From Eutrigla gurnardus (lineage: Eukaryota; Chordata; Actinopteri; Perciformes; Triglidae), in contig OY741266.1 of the NCBI GenBank assembly GCA_963514095.1, forward strand, positions 10,013,797 through 10,077,796: 64,000 nt of DNA. Reading direction: 5' to 3'. The position numbers and the translations under genes are program-made. Under the pieces are notes generated by a model. That model was not told the DNA's origin. It ran no database searches and was given only the letters and a program-made list of their open reading frames with translations. Shown here piece after piece: positions 12,476 through 26,131 of the stretch (the stretch's first letter is position 1; each line of letters starts with the position of its first letter).

Positions 12476-13295
12476 CATGCACCTAAAGTACAAACATGAC
12501 ACCAACAGACATGCATACCGACACATGCTAAGTTAGTAGTAAAGAAAGGATTACTGCTTGAAAAGGGGACAAATGGCCAAAACTATCCAACGTGCATAAA
12601 AAAGTCACTCTACAGGAAAGCATAAGAAAGCATTCACAGACATTGACCACAATCTAATCCAACACATGGCGATAGTGGTAACCCTCACGGCTAGGATAGC
12701 TCCGAACAGCTTGCAGTCCGGACAGAAACGGGATGGCACCAACACAGACAAGTAGATAAACCTATCAGGATGTAGATGTACAGTAAAGCAGACCATCTGT
12801 CTGGTGGTATAGGCACTCACTGGGGAGTCGCATCGCTTCCACATACGGTGAGAGATTTAGAACTAGTGTACCGAAGGTGTGTGATTAGATCAGTAAATGT
12901 ATACGTGCACATTTTAATTCTCATAAAATGTTGCCATTATCACTCTCTGTCTGCAGAAGTCACTAATACGCCGCACACTGCACATTTGTATGTGTGCAGG
13001 TGGTTGTATTCGTTTGTCGACCCCACCTCCTTCCCTTTTCTCTCATCATAACGTCACCTCAGTCTTTCCACACACACGCCAGCTGATAGGTATTCGTCTA
13101 TTGATTGATCTCACTGTGCATATGTGCTTGAGTGTGAGTGTTTATGTAAGGTTCACATCCCCCCCACAACCTCGTAGCGCTTAGCCTGTAAGCCCATCCC
13201 GCTTAGCGTCTCCTCCTCTAATTCCAATTCTAATCTAATTCACCTCCTTACCACAATCACCACACACATCATTCCTGTGCTCGACCCCAGCTAAG

Positions 13296-13297
<2 letters not shown>

Positions 13298-13370
<73 letters not shown>
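13298..13370. repeat. (CA)n microsatellite
   Basis: About 36 uninterrupted CA units; (UG)n in the nfix pre-mRNA. Confidence 0.98.
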
Positions 13371-13373
<3 letters not shown>

Positions 13374-14338
13374 GAAATATCAGATTGACCACACGGCAAC
13401 TGGACCATGCTATTTGACTGTAATCCATATTAATAGTGCTTTGCTTAGCCTATGATCCTAATCAATTTAATTCTGTATAACTTTGCAGCCAAAGCCTGCC
13501 AGAACATACAGGTAGAGCCTTCCCACCTGATGCTCATTTGTTATTCGGACACCAGAACAGAAAAATAAACAACACATTGGATACCACTGTTTATTATTCT
13601 CTTCACCAAATGAGCAGAATCCATTAAAAGGCCATATGAGCTTTTTTCCACACTGTAGATATACAGCTATATAATGGGAAGCAATGTGTGTATGCTGGGG
13701 CAGAGGTTGTGTGTGAGAAGACCTGATCCCCTGTAATCTAACCAGTGATGTAATGCCTGGTGCAGCCATCATAATATGTTACATAACCTTATGACAGGCT
13801 TACGTACCCTGGGGTTCACAGGGTTCATTCTGAGTATGAATGGTCGCTTTGTCAGGACTAGATGTCATGAAATAATTTAATAATCAATAATTAGCTACCC
13901 CCATTGACTAGGAATCATGAATTACATCGCTGAAGCCACTGAAGAATTACCACTTCGGGCTGATTGCAGGTACTATGATTATAACACAATCAAAATATTC
14001 AACAGTATTTTCAAAAGAGTCATCGCGCAACTCCACTCTGAGCAGGACTGGCTTTAAAAAGCGAGCTTTACTGAGGTCGAGTAGATGCCGAGCAGCAGCA
14101 CTCACACAAATGCCTACATTCAGCCCTCGAAATGGCTATAGTCAAATGAGTATTAACATACCCACTCACAGCATACCTCCTCGGCCCCCAACTGTTCTTA
14201 GCTCAGAGGGAAAAGCTTTTGATTTGGTTGTGACTGGCAGCTCATGTAAACACTGCATCAGCCAGTGAGCGATAGTGGAGACCGGGAGAGAGTTGAATGC
14301 CTGCCAAAAGCTGCAAAGCCAAGTTTGGCCATATAGCA

Positions 14339-14389
<51 letters not shown>
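14339..14389. repeat. (GT)n microsatellite
   Basis: About 25 uninterrupted GT units; (CA)n in the nfix pre-mRNA, lying about 1 kb from an oppositely oriented CA array. Confidence 0.98.
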
Positions 14390-14390
<1 letters not shown>

Positions 14391-15010
14391 TGAAAAGAGG
14401 GGTTGTATGTGCAGGCATGAGTTTCTACATACAGTATGTGAACACATGTGTGTCTGTGTTTAACCCGTTTACGTAACAGACGGGGTCCCTGGGTTCAAGC
14501 GAATTTAAAGACTGAGCAAGCAAGCAAGAAAGGCAGGGAGAGAAAAAAAGGAGAGGAAGGAGCTATACGGGGAGGGTGAAAAGGAGGGGGCAGGCTAGCA
14601 AGTTCTGCCAAAATAAGAAAAGTAGGGATGAGGTGGGTCGAGGAATTGTAAGGAAAGACAGCAAAAGGGAAAATGTAGGAGTATAGACTTCAGGGTGGAT
14701 AAAGGAGAGAAGAAAAAGGAAAGTAAGACAGTAAGACCCACATTTTTTTCCACTGCTTCCCTTTATTCCAAGCACATGGCCTTTGCTCAAAAGTGGAGGC
14801 ACCAAAGCGACGGGCACCTGACAAAGGGATTTTGATGGAAGCAGAGGCTGAGCAGACTTTGGATGACACTCTGCAAAGTGATTAGGACACTAAGATGCTG
14901 CCCTTGACAGAGAGGAGGGGAGAAAGTCAGTCTGGGAAGGGAGTGTGAGAAAGAGACCAGGAAGAAAGACCGGGACAGAAAAGGAAGAGAGGAGACAAAA
15001 AGCATGAAAG

Positions 15011-15036
15011 TGAGAGTGAGAGAAAGAGAGGGAAAT

Positions 15037-15073
<37 letters not shown>

Positions 15074-15100
15074 AAAAGAGAGAGAGAGAGAGAGAGAAAG

Positions 15101-15173
<73 letters not shown>

Positions 15174-15193
15174 AAAAGAGAGAGAGAGAGAGA
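15011..15193. repeat. Compound (GA)n / GAAAGAAAAAG repeat
   Basis: A nearly pure purine tract on the plus strand. GA arrays are separated by AGAAAGAAAAAG blocks that recur at about 15068, 15098 and 15170, giving a higher-order pattern. Long purine-pyrimidine mirror repeats of this kind can form triplex DNA. Confidence 0.95.
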
Positions 15194-15965
15194 AGCATGA
15201 AGGCTTGTTTCTGGTGGGACTCCAAGAGCCAGCATCTGTTTGGCTGGGGCTCAGAAAAGTCTAGTGTTTCACCCTGCAGCGCCCGGGGGAATGCTATTCC
15301 AGGCTGCATGGGCTTCTATGAAAAACAGCTTTATGTGGAAAAGGGGAGATGGAGGGAACCGGGGAAAGAGAGGCAACAAGGGAAGGAAGGACAGCAGGAA
15401 TGAGAGGAAGGAGGGGGGAAGAAGGAAAGGGAGGAAGAAGAAGACAAAAAAGTGGGGAGAAGAAAGGGAGATGAAATTATGAAGATTGGAGTCTGAGCAA
15501 GAGGAAGAAGATGAATGACAAAGTGCTGTGTCTCATGAGGTATTTAGAAAATGAAAAAAGGGGGGGGGGGGAGAAACAAAGCACAGAGGAAATGAGGACC
15601 ATGCTTTCGCCTGTCAATTTCACCTGTTCACAATACTTATTCAAAACTCAAAGAAAAATAGAAACCACAAAAAAAAAAAGAATTACACACTCTCAGAGGA
15701 TTTCTGTCCCTCCTCGGCATCTGGGCTAGGCCAGCTGCGTTGTGGCTCTCAGCCCCAGGCCTCCTCACCTGTCAGTCAGACGGCTGAAACCCCCCAAGGG
15801 ACAACAAACAGCTGGCAGACAGGTGCCGCTGCTGTCCACCTCCCAACACCAGCACCTGTGTGTGTGTCTCTGTGTGCATTTGTATGTAGATGCATACTAA
15901 TACATTGATAGCTGGATATTCCTCCATCTCTCAGAGAGTAGATATACAGTATGGACATTTAAGGA
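15194..15965. other. Intron 2 segment: purine-rich and unique
   Basis: Purine-rich from 15335 to 15500, with a G11 run at about 15560-15570 and an A-run near 15670. No gene was seen. Confidence 0.6.
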
Positions 15966-16146
15966 AGGCTTCTTTTTTCTTTTACTCGATAGGACAGATA
16001 GACAGGAAAGGGGAGAGAGAGGGGGGACGGCATGCAGCATAGCAAAGGGTCATGGGTCAGATTCAAACCCAGGCTGCAGTGGTAGGGACTCAGCATGGTA
16101 CATGGTGCACCCGGCCTACCAGGTGGGCTACTGGGGTGCCTCAGGG
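15966..16146 (-). mobile_element. tRNA-derived SINE
   Basis: Read on the minus strand, it starts GGCACCCCAGTAGCCCACC, which looks like a tRNA head with an A-box-like GTAGCCCACCTGG (about 16119-16131). A B box GGGTTTGAATC follows (16060-16070; consensus GGTTCGANTCC). After the tRNA-like head comes a C/T-rich body (CCCTCTCTCTCCCC, CTTTCCTGTC) and an A-rich tail ending near 15968. This order matches tRNA-related SINEs I know from many teleosts. The RNA polymerase III boxes carry substitutions, so it is an old copy, inserted in the same sense as nfix. Confidence 0.8.
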
Positions 16147-18629
16147 GTGCTTTGTTTTTAGGAGACTTATAGGCAGTCAATCAATATCTGGATGGAAAAG
16201 CCTCCTGCTCAACAGCAAAGCAACATGTGATGTACGATGTTGGTAGAGTATGTGTGTGAGGAGGAGGAGGAGGAGGGTTATGGTATTAAAGCGGGGCTCT
16301 GGGCTTAATCAAAAGCAGAGGCACTTTCCCCTGGAAAAACAATGAGGGAAAGCAAAGTTTACATGAGCTAACTGACAGAGAGAGGGAGGAAGGAGAGATG
16401 GATGGACGAGTGAGGGAAGTTGGAAGGGAACAAAATAAACATGGAGATAGATGGAGAGAACAAGGGAGAGAGAGAGAGAGCTTGGTGCTTCAATGTGACG
16501 GGACAAAATAATGAAAATGTGCTTTTCATTTCTTGATATCTCGCAACTGCCGTACTCTATATTACTCTTTTCTTTTCTGTTTTCTGAGATACTTTGTGAT
16601 ATGATTTTGGTTTGTTAATTTACATTGAATCCTACAGTGGTTCCTCTCTCTCTCTACCCCCCCCCCCCCCCCTCTCTATCTAACTCCCTCTAGATCCCAC
16701 TGGAACACATAAGCCTGTACTATCCCTGTACTATCAGCTTTGGGGGGGATTTCAGTCATTTTAAGGCATTTCACTTGTCCGGCTTGGATTGATGTTGAGC
16801 AAAGCAGCTCCCAAAACCACCAAACCCACACATAAAGCTGTTCAGGGTTGGCTGAGGACAGACTAGGCAGAGAGACAGACCAACAGACAGACCGACAGAC
16901 AGAAGAGACAGACAAAAGAGACAGGCAGACAGAGAGATGGTTGTGGAGGGGTGTGAGATGACCACAGGCCTTGAAAGTCTTATGACTGAAATTGATGTGG
17001 AAAAGTTGCCAGATTGATGCCAGCAGTAGTGTGACGGTTTTGCTGTGAGCAGGGTGGGCTGTTAGAAAGCTTTTACAAGCCGTTCATTTTAGGAAATAAT
17101 AGTTAATCGTGTCCACCATTAAGAAGATGATTACAGTAAACTTACTGAAAGTGCTCTGTTTTAAATTATGCCTCTATTTTCTCCCCTTTTTTAGTTGTAA
17201 AAGTAAAAAAAAATGTAATTAGTATATTCCTAAATACTGTTTTCTCAATGTTTGTTTTGTTTTATTATTTGTATATTAGATCATTGTTTTGGTGTAACCA
17301 AGGACAAACTGTTTTTCCCTGAAATAGCTTGGTGCTTTAGTTAGTACGTACAGCAGCTGTTTATGTCAAATGAACTACAACACCCATGTTCATCATAATG
17401 AAGAACATCATGAGACCATGACACAACCCTTTGAGGCTTTTGCTGCACACACAATACTTGTTAGTGGGATAACATTCAATCACCACACTGCTTCACACAT
17501 TCATCAACATTACAAGACAGCGGTTGTACTGGACAGCTCTCAGATGTGTGAAATGCTCCCTCCACTTGTACACACTCCCCCGGGTCATTCCCTTTATTAA
17601 AAACACATTATCAGTCAACCTGCCTGGATGAAGAAGTGGGCTAAGGGTTGACTTTAAGGATACAGAAACAACATTCAGCATCACCGCAAAGGCCGACAGA
17701 TACTCATCCTATCTCTAACAAACACATCATTACTCTTCCTCATTCACCAAGAGTCTCCCTCAGGCGAGGCTTTCTCTAGAAAGCTGTAAATATCCCAGCT
17801 GAGTGACTCGTTTGAGCTTACATGTGCATTAGCGTTATCTTTGGTTGTGCAGCTCTCCTGGCGATTTATAACCAAGGACCTTCACAGTGAGTAAGGAGGA
17901 GACGATCACAGACAACGATAAAGAGAAGACTTCACAAGAGTCCACAGATGGAGGTTCCAGAACGGAAAAACAGTATTTCACAATTGTCCTTATATTTCAA
18001 TCTCTTACAAAACTCACTATAGAAACAGAAAATATATTATTTGATATTATTAACTAAAAACAATAATTTCATCTTAATTTGTGAAAAAACTATAGAGCTT
18101 TAACAGGAGGGCCAAATAAAAGTTATTAAAACAGTTGGTGAACAAACTTTCATCACTTTCTGTTTTCTATAATTATCAGTGCATTGAAAAAAACAAGTCA
18201 TCCGGTCCGTCTTTGACAGGAAAAGACACCTGATGAAAGAGAACCGATGACATGGAACCGAAAAACAAATTTACACTGACATGTTTGTAGGAAGTCCGTC
18301 CTTCCATGAAGGAATGAATGTCCTTTTAATATCATGGCTTTGGTTCACTGGTACCACATCCATTTTTTCGCAAACCCAAACCATGATTAAAACATTAAGT
18401 TTGCACCATGATTGGCTTGTATTTTATTTTTTAAAGGTTCACCATAGTGTGAAGTCATGTGTCAGGGGCCTGTTTAAAAACAGGGATTCTGTTCCTGATC
18501 AGGCCATCAATCTTGTACTCCCTGTACCGATGTGGCTTTCTCCTGGCTTCATGCCACTGTGTGAACTTTATTGTTCAACCCTGATACCAATTATTTCATG
18601 GACGCATTACTGCATGGTGCGACTGTTTT

Positions 18630-18632
<3 letters not shown>
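16147..18632. other. Intron 2 segment: unique DNA
   Basis: Contains a short GGA tract (16259-16275), a 16-nt C run (16657-16672), a degenerate GACA tract (16858-16935) and AT-rich unique sequence (17050-17350, 17980-18250). No gene was seen. Confidence 0.6.
16858..16935. repeat. Degenerate (GACA)n tract
   Basis: Repeated AGACAGAC/CAGACAGA units with many substitutions, on the plus strand. Confidence 0.8.

Positions 18633-18722
<90 letters not shown>
18633..18722. repeat. (CA)n microsatellite
   Basis: About 45 uninterrupted CA units, among the longest pure arrays here. Confidence 0.98.
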
Positions 18723-18725
<3 letters not shown>

Positions 18726-21700
18726 ATTGCACTTGAGCTCAATAATAAAACAAAGGAGTGTGGAAAATCTGCAGATAAAGGATATGCATTAGAGGGAAGT
18801 AAAGACACACACACATGCACACACACTCACACACACACACTCACAGAGCCATATGGACCATAGCATAAACGAGTTGGCTGTTTTAATGAGCGCTGTTGAA
18901 TGAATGTTTACTGCTACATGGAAACCGTCTGCACTCATCAACACTCACTCTCTGTTCTGTGATGAGACAGCCATATGATTTCACTTATCCACGGCCTTGG
19001 TCTGAAAGCCTCCAGGACGGGGATAGTGACGAACTAATAATCGCCCTTTCCTGCAATTATCCTCCTCCCCCCACGCCATCATTCTCTCGTTCACCCTCTC
19101 TTTCTTAATTCTTCTCTTTCCCTCTCAATTCTCCATCACTGCTCAGCTGTGTCTGCTCCTCTTCTCTTCTCACTCAATTTCTCTTTAATGTTTCACAAGT
19201 TAACCTCTCCCTATTCCTCCAGACACTTGCCAGCTTATTTGTCTCCACTCATCATTTCCACTTTATGCAACCCTTTATGATTACACCTAACTTGTGATAT
19301 CACTGACCCTTTCTTCATTGTATATATCTTCCTTTGTATATATCAAACATGCTCACCCTCTCCCTTCCAGCATATAGAGGAAATCTGAGCAGCCAGAGGG
19401 AATGAGAATACAGTGTGTGTAACCCATGGTTTATATAGATCGGTTACTAAATTCCACATCCTCTTACACAATCCTGCAGATGTGTCCTGTATGGGACTGT
19501 TTACCACCAGAAAGACGGCTCATTTTTTATATCGCAGAAAAAGAAAGAAAGAAAAAAAAAAAACCCACCACCGATAATCAAAAACCAATGCATCTCAATG
19601 AGAAGGATGTCTTGATATAAAAGGTCTGTGACTGGTTACAACTGGTTCTAATATTACAATAAAGTTGAGTGGAGGACTGTATGAAGTCAACAACACGCTG
19701 ATGCCTTGTGACAGACAGCGCCGTTAACAGAGGCGATGATGTAATCCACTTGGGGGTTTTGTGGCAAAACTACTGACGCCCTCACTGATTGTCTCTCTCA
19801 TAGGAGAAAGTAAGCAGGAGGGGAGCCAGGAAGAGGAGGAGGAAGGAGGTATGGTTTATGCAAAATAAAAAGTTTATGACATACTGTTTTGGAGTTCACG
19901 CTGACATCTGTTCATGTGTATTAGTACTCACCCAATGACACACTCTAATCAATTTGTGTGATCAATAAGCCAGTGTCAGACTGTTTCAGCTTAGGCTGGC
20001 TGGTGGTCAATGCTCAGCCAGAAATCATGCAGCTCAGCCTGGGGCGTTAGGCCCAGTAAGGCCTTATTATTAGCTCTTGGGCTGGACTACCAGCCGCAGA
20101 TCCTCCTGCTTTGGCTCCTTTATAACTGACAGTGATTATTTTGGCTTATTGACAAGCTAATGGTGAATCAGGACTATGAGGGATTGTTTAGAGAGGATTA
20201 CTGACTGAACTAGTGGGGATATAGGGACCATGACAACGGTAATGGTGGTGCTGATGACAGGGGCCAAGCTGATCATCACTGGGTTAGAAAGAGCAACGAG
20301 GTAAGAGCTTTACACTGCAGGACGGAGACAAACACAGAGCCTCGGTACGCTGAGGAGCGTGACAAAGCGGCGGTGTTTGACCTGGGAAGGTGAACGGTCT
20401 GCACATCCTGCTTATTGTCTGGGGGTTACACCCCCACATGAGGGCCAAAGGCTCTTTGCTGATGCCTAGAGACTCCCGAACAGAGTGAAATAAGAAAAGA
20501 AAAGGGGCAAATATAGGCAAAGGGTAAGATCTCTGCAGACACCGCCACAAACTTAGCTGATTATTTTTGTATCAATCTATACATTCTTTGTTAGGAACGT
20601 GTTGTATTACACTTTTAAGGCTGCCAGGGAGAGATAAGTTTGAATGTCAACAGCAACAGGAAAAAACCCTCACTTCTCCTTCAACACCACTGCAGTACAT
20701 TTTGCGATATTGGTGCCAGCCCATACCTAATTTATTGCAGGACTATATTGCATTTTTATTTGCAGTTAGGCTGATTTGTCTCATGCCTACTTTCAGGTGT
20801 ATGTCACTTTGATTGCGGTGAGCTCGTGGACACTGTTGAGTGCTCGTGTGCTCGGTTGAAGAGTGGACTGACTGCTCAAAGAGGAACACGGCAGCGCGAT
20901 GCAGGCGGAGCAGATCAAACACAAGGTGGAGTGACTCGCTCAGATTAACTCTCCTCTGGCTTTTCAAACAACACTGACATACGCGAACCCCTCCGCACTC
21001 CCGTTTGTCAGAGATCTATTCCTGCACTTAAAGCAGACTCTCTCTCTCTCACACACACACACACACTCATATGGCTTACGCTACCTTTGTCACCTCCCAC
21101 ACACCGGTTATCTCCAAGGACACAAAACCCACAAGATCCCCTACCCAATTTCCACGCATGCAGCCTAAATGGAGCTGTAAGCAGGCATTAAGCCTGACGG
21201 GGAGAAAGGGAAAAAAAAACACAACCCAATGCTGGAGAAAAGGAGGAGGAGATGGATGGAGAGAAGTAGGGAGAGAGGGAGGGGAGGGAAAGAGGGAAGA
21301 AGCAGGAGGTGGATTTCTATTTAACACACTGACTTTCATCTCCGCTTTACAACATACTTAGGCAGGGTTTTTTGGGGAAGGTACATGCTCTCTGGTTTGT
21401 GCACACACGAATGCTCCCCCTCCTCACGCAGACAAAAAAAAAAAAGACACAATGAACGCTCTGTACTTTCTGCACCGGGGACACACACACAAAAAAGCAC
21501 TGCAATCCCTGCCAGACTTAAGAAAGTCTTGATTGCTAGCCAAGGTATCTGAAATAATACTCCACAGCTCACAACACTTTATGTAACTTTTTTTTTTTTT
21601 AAATCAGAGATTAGAGGTGATCTCCTTTCACTGTTAATGCTCCAACTGGTCTGATTGGTGTATCTGCAGTTTGGACTGGATGCAAGCCAGGAAATAAACC

Positions 21701-23522
21701 ATGGGCAGCACTGGGCAACAGTCCAGGAGGAGAATATATAGCTGGATACTTCAGACCTAGGTACACATACATCATAACTTACGCCTCCACTTGACCAATG
21801 TTTTTTAATTTCCATTATCTAAGGACGTTATAAGTCACACAAGAGATCATTTCAATTTTCTACATGGATCATTTCTACGCAGTTCTAAGCTTCCAGCTCT
21901 TGAGCAGACATCATAAGACAAATCAAGCCTTTTTAAAATATTTCTCCAAACATGAAGTGTTCTTTCTCAGTCGTTTTTCTCCAGAAATGCATCCATGCAC
22001 TTATAGACCGACATGTGAGGGTATAAAAAAAAAAACACTGTATAGCTTCACAGATAAAAGATGAAGACAGACAAAAGAAAGGTTAAGAGATGACACAAAG
22101 AAAGAAACACAAAGACACCGTTGCCCACAAAAAAACACATTAGTGCTCACCCCCTCTCAAACAAACACACTTTATTCAGCAGCCTCAGCAAACTGCATTA
22201 TATTTTGGGTGGCCCATTATGGCTGCATGCTCAAGGACCTGTTGTGGTTGCGTTGACTCACACTTTCTCAAAACACCTTTTATTGCCTGTTTTATACTGC
22301 CATTGACTCCTCACTCACTAGTGAATCCACCAACCCCCCCCCCAGCCACTACTTTGCACCAGTGGGGGGATAACAGTTTGCGGTGTGTTTGGCTAACAGC
22401 TAAAGGAGCTACTGGCACACACACTGCTGTACCCCTCCACATGTCAGCTCTTGCTAAGCAGGCAGACAGCGTGGTGAGTTTAACTTTGTTTTTGGTAAGA
22501 TTGGAAGAAGTGTACGTAATACAGCCGTCATGGAGATCTGCACACTACTGACTACTTCTAGTTTTGGAAATGTGTTTTAAACAGTACTTAGGCTACCGTT
22601 GGTTTGTGGAAGCAAACTCACACTATTTATTTTAGTTGCATTCAGTCTTTGAATGTATTCATTTGGATACAAAGACACACCATTTGGAGTAATAACTGAT
22701 CCTGTCATTCCTCCACACTGTTATCAGAGTAAAACCTTCACATATAGAGCCTCTGTCATGCACATGTGCACAGGTAAAGTATAATAAACAAAGCAGAAAT
22801 CTAGCTCTGATAACCCAGACAGTCAACCTCATGAATGAACCCAATGTCTGATGTACATTAAAGTTATGATATCTTACTTGCGTACATGTTAATACGCAGA
22901 ATATCAATCATTGTCTTTGGAAGCAGCTAAAGAAACATAAGCTATAGCTGACTGTGATGCTGCCTTAATAAAACACAGTAGCCTAAAATACTATCCTGAT
23001 ATCTAAGGAATCCACCCAAAATACCTCCGGACCGAGTGACTAGCTATCTGATGTAGTCAGTCTACCTACTAGCAGGGTAATGAGCTGCCTGACTGTGTGG
23101 CTATCACTACAAGACATAAGGTTATCTGACCCCTGGCAAGTACAGTAGTTATACTGTTCACAGAGTTCCTATCTTGAGAATGTCTGCCTTTACCAAGAAC
23201 TCTGCTACCACAAGGCAGCTCTTGAGCTATAATAAAGTCTAAGCATTTTTTTAAAAACAGACTATTAACAGAAGATTAACTGACACTGACTTCTTTGCAT
23301 AACAGAGAAGTTGTCAACTAGGTTGTGATGGTAGTGGTGAGAATGCTAACTAAATCATCCTATCATAATGAGCTCCATGCTATCAAAGCTACTGCTATCC
23401 TTATATCCAATTTTATGGTCATTACTTTTTTGTTACTTCAAGTTAAATCAGGTGGCAACGTCCTAACCTGAAAAGTGTAAATACCTTAAGCACGGGTCGA
23501 CTTCTATGGTTGCAAAAGTCGA
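18723..23522. other. Intron 2 segment: unique DNA, few repeats
   Basis: Mostly unique sequence. It contains minor CA clusters (18805-18841, 21050-21066), a GA-rich patch (21230-21310), short A or T runs (19550, 21430, 21590) and a C run at about 22336. The stretch 19980-20170 looks unique and balanced in base composition and could be conserved. No gene was recognised. Confidence 0.6.
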
Positions 23523-23735
23523 CCAGAAAATGACCCTATTTCTTACTTGATTTATTACCTCAGTGAACATTGTAAACAAACGTTTGTGGTCTCAATCCCT
23601 AGTTTCATGTCTTCTTCAATTCAATATTTGGTTGCTCTTAGCTCCACCCTCTTGTGTCACTTCTGGCTACGAAAAGCCAAGATGGCGACACATGAGGCTT
23701 CAAAGCTGCAGCCCACATGGTTGAATAGGTAAGTA
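23523..23735 (+). mobile_element. Interspersed repeat, copy 2 (internally deleted)
   Basis: Same family and orientation as 11870-12475. Shared stretches include AAATGACCCTA...CTTGATTTATTA, GGTCTCAATC and AGTCTTCTTCAAT-like sequence (23528-23625), then TTAGCTCC...GTGTCACTTCTGG and CCAAGATGG (about 23638-23686). About 200 bp present in copy 1 between these parts is missing. The end carries AAGATGGCGAC, a good YY1 consensus. Confidence 0.75.
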
Positions 23736-24339
23736 ACTAGTCACACAGCAACAAGAATGCTGAAGTGTCCCCTGAGCTGATCTGAAAACCAAATTTGGCT
23801 TTTAGTTTCATTTAGCAAGGAAAGCTTTGCTAGTCTATGAACCTGCCTTGTGTGAGTTATTGTAAAGTACATTGTAAATGAACTGTAAGTGAAGTACTGT
23901 AAGCTTTGCTTCACCCTAGAATTAAGACTCAAACTTATTTTAACAACCCCTCTTTACTTCTTTTTTTAAGTGGGCAAAAAGCAAAAGAAAGCCACAGGAC
24001 GGGACTGTGGCGACGGCAACCAAAGCACCACTGACCAGATTCACTGACCCAAGCCTTTCAATAACAAGTTCACAAGGTGTCTCGTCATCCATTGACTTCT
24101 CCTCACTCTATCTGGCATTAACAGTGGGCTGTCTGTATGTCAGCTGCCCTTTGCCTGACCCAGTCAGTCACCCAGAGGAAGGAGTGATTAGCAGGACTGT
24201 AGTAGCAGGAGCCCACCTGCTCTGACTCAATAGGAGCCCTCACATGGCTAGCTCCCTAGAGTCAACAGAATTTTAATCACATACACAAAGACACACTTGC
24301 ACAGACAAAGATCCATGTACACACAAAGATACATAAGTG

Positions 24340-24343
<4 letters not shown>

Positions 24344-24383
<40 letters not shown>
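24344..24383. repeat. (CA)n microsatellite
   Basis: About 20 CA units. Confidence 0.95.
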
Positions 24384-24384
<1 letters not shown>

Positions 24385-25806
24385 GGACAATTATGCACAT
24401 AGTAGGGAATGCTCGTACTCCCTCACAGACTCTTTCATCCTAGCAGATAGATAGAAAGAGGAAGGAGGCAGAGGAGTGATAAAGACCCAGACAGCAGCAA
24501 AGGGGGGCGAGAAGGGAGGGAGGGAGGAAGGAAGGGAGGGAGGAGGAGCGTTTCCTGGAGAGACGCGGTAGGCAGGATATGCAGAAGGAGAAGGAGGAGG
24601 AGAAGGAGGAGGAGGGGAAACACAGGGGTGACTTGTTCCAAGCAGAGGTTGCGTCCTTACAGGGGCTCGGTACACGCTAAGTGTCAAACGGAGGGGGGTG
24701 GGGGGGGGCACTGGCCAGCCGCTTCCTGATGTATGGCTCACTGGAGAGTAATGCTCACACTGTTGAGCACCGACACAAATAGACTGACACATGGACTTGT
24801 GCACGGACAAGCACAAATCCATATGCACTCATATTCGTGCACGCAATACATGCAAATGCAGACATGCAATTACAAGCATATCTTCTCTTGTCCTTGCAGG
24901 TGGCGGTTTGGAATCAGGTAATGAAATACAGTTTCTGTGTTGCAAAAGAGACAAAACCCTGGAGGACTCTACAATATGTCCTGTATGTAAGAGGATCCCT
25001 CTCTTTTTTTTTTTACTGCCAAGCCTGTTTTGTTGACTGCTTTTCTTCAGCCGGCTGCCCCTTCTATCTCTCTGTCTGCCTGCTTTCCTTCTCTCTCTCT
25101 TTTTTCGTCGTGGTCTCTCTCTCCCCTTGGCACAGTCCGGCTTGTCAGGCCTGTAATAGAGCTGCCATTGTTTGATCGGGGAAGCAACAGGAACTGTACC
25201 CTGTTAACCCAGCTCTGTCGGTATGTGTGTGTGCGTGTATTTCAGGAAGGTGCATGTCAATGTGTGTGGTTATGTATATAATGTATGGCTGCCTGCAGCG
25301 GGTGTGTGTGTTTGCCTGATAAGAGTATACATTTCTCTCAAGTGAGAACACAGACTGTGTTTGAAGTGTAAGTAAGCATGACATTAGGCTTTACTGTATG
25401 TTGAACAAGTGCCTCTCTTCATTGGTCCTTACAACTACAAACCCCTCCATGTACTCTTGAAGGATTTGACCTCTAAACACGACCTCTCTTTGCTCCAGCT
25501 TTTTTCCCAAATGCATGCTCACACACACACACGGATTTATTCAAACCGCACTGTAACATTTCGTTTTCACACATGCTTTCCTTAGCCTGCCCTATAACCC
25601 TTTCTGTAACATTCTCTCTTTGCTTTCTGTGCTGTTAATACCCCCATCCCAAATCTCCAAATGCCCCCGTCTCAAGTTGCAGGACCTGGCTCTCATGTCT
25701 GTGTGTGTGTGAATGCACACGTGTGATGCTCCATTAACTCTTGTGGTGACAGGCCTTTGATGCCGCCACCGCTCCTTAATCCCAACACCGAGGGAGGGGG
25801 ACAGGG

Positions 25807-25808
<2 letters not shown>

Positions 25809-25851
<43 letters not shown>
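25809..25851. repeat. (GA)n microsatellite
   Basis: About 21 GA units following a G6 run. Confidence 0.95.
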
Positions 25852-25854
<3 letters not shown>

Positions 25855-26131
25855 AAGAGAGCTACAAGTAAGTGGGGTGGGGGTGGATCGCCGGCTGGCT
25901 TTGACCCGTTCAAGCTCTGGTTCAGGTTCAGTCGAAAGTTCAAGTTCACTCTCGGAGGCTGAACTCAGTAAGGAAATGTTACAGTCTGCAAGTGGGAAAT
26001 ACATTGTCACTCTGATCTTTTGCATGCCCTGTTGTTCTAATGTGTGGAAGATTTTTGGTTTTGACGTCATAGATAAAAAAATAAAATAAAAAAAAACTAA
26101 ATTAAAAATGCAACTGCCTTAGAGTAACATT

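Larger units (their letters stand above)
12476..15010. other. Intron 2 segment: unique DNA with CA and GT arrays, then purine-rich
   Basis: No gene was seen. The sequence is unique up to a long (CA)n array (13298-13370), then unique up to (GT)n (14339-14389). From 14515 it becomes strongly purine-rich on the plus strand, leading into the GA tract that follows. Confidence 0.65.
23736..26131. other. Intron 2 segment: unique DNA with CA and GA arrays
   Basis: Holds (CA)n at 24344-24383, a purine-rich tract (24455-24620), a short G run near 24700 and (GA)n at 25809-25851. No gene was seen. Confidence 0.6.

Noticed and set aside
13298..13370. Repeat arrays as CRISPR or a similar system
   Set aside because: The repeats are simple dinucleotides without unique spacers, and the DNA is clearly vertebrate.
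14461..14515. GGGTTCAAGCG as a tRNA B box
   Set aside because: No A box at the right distance and no stem pairing; probably chance.
15004..15309. Glu/Arg- or Leu/Ser-rich proteins over the GA tract
   Set aside because: Direct consequence of (GA)n/(CT)n in all frames; no domain or splice context.
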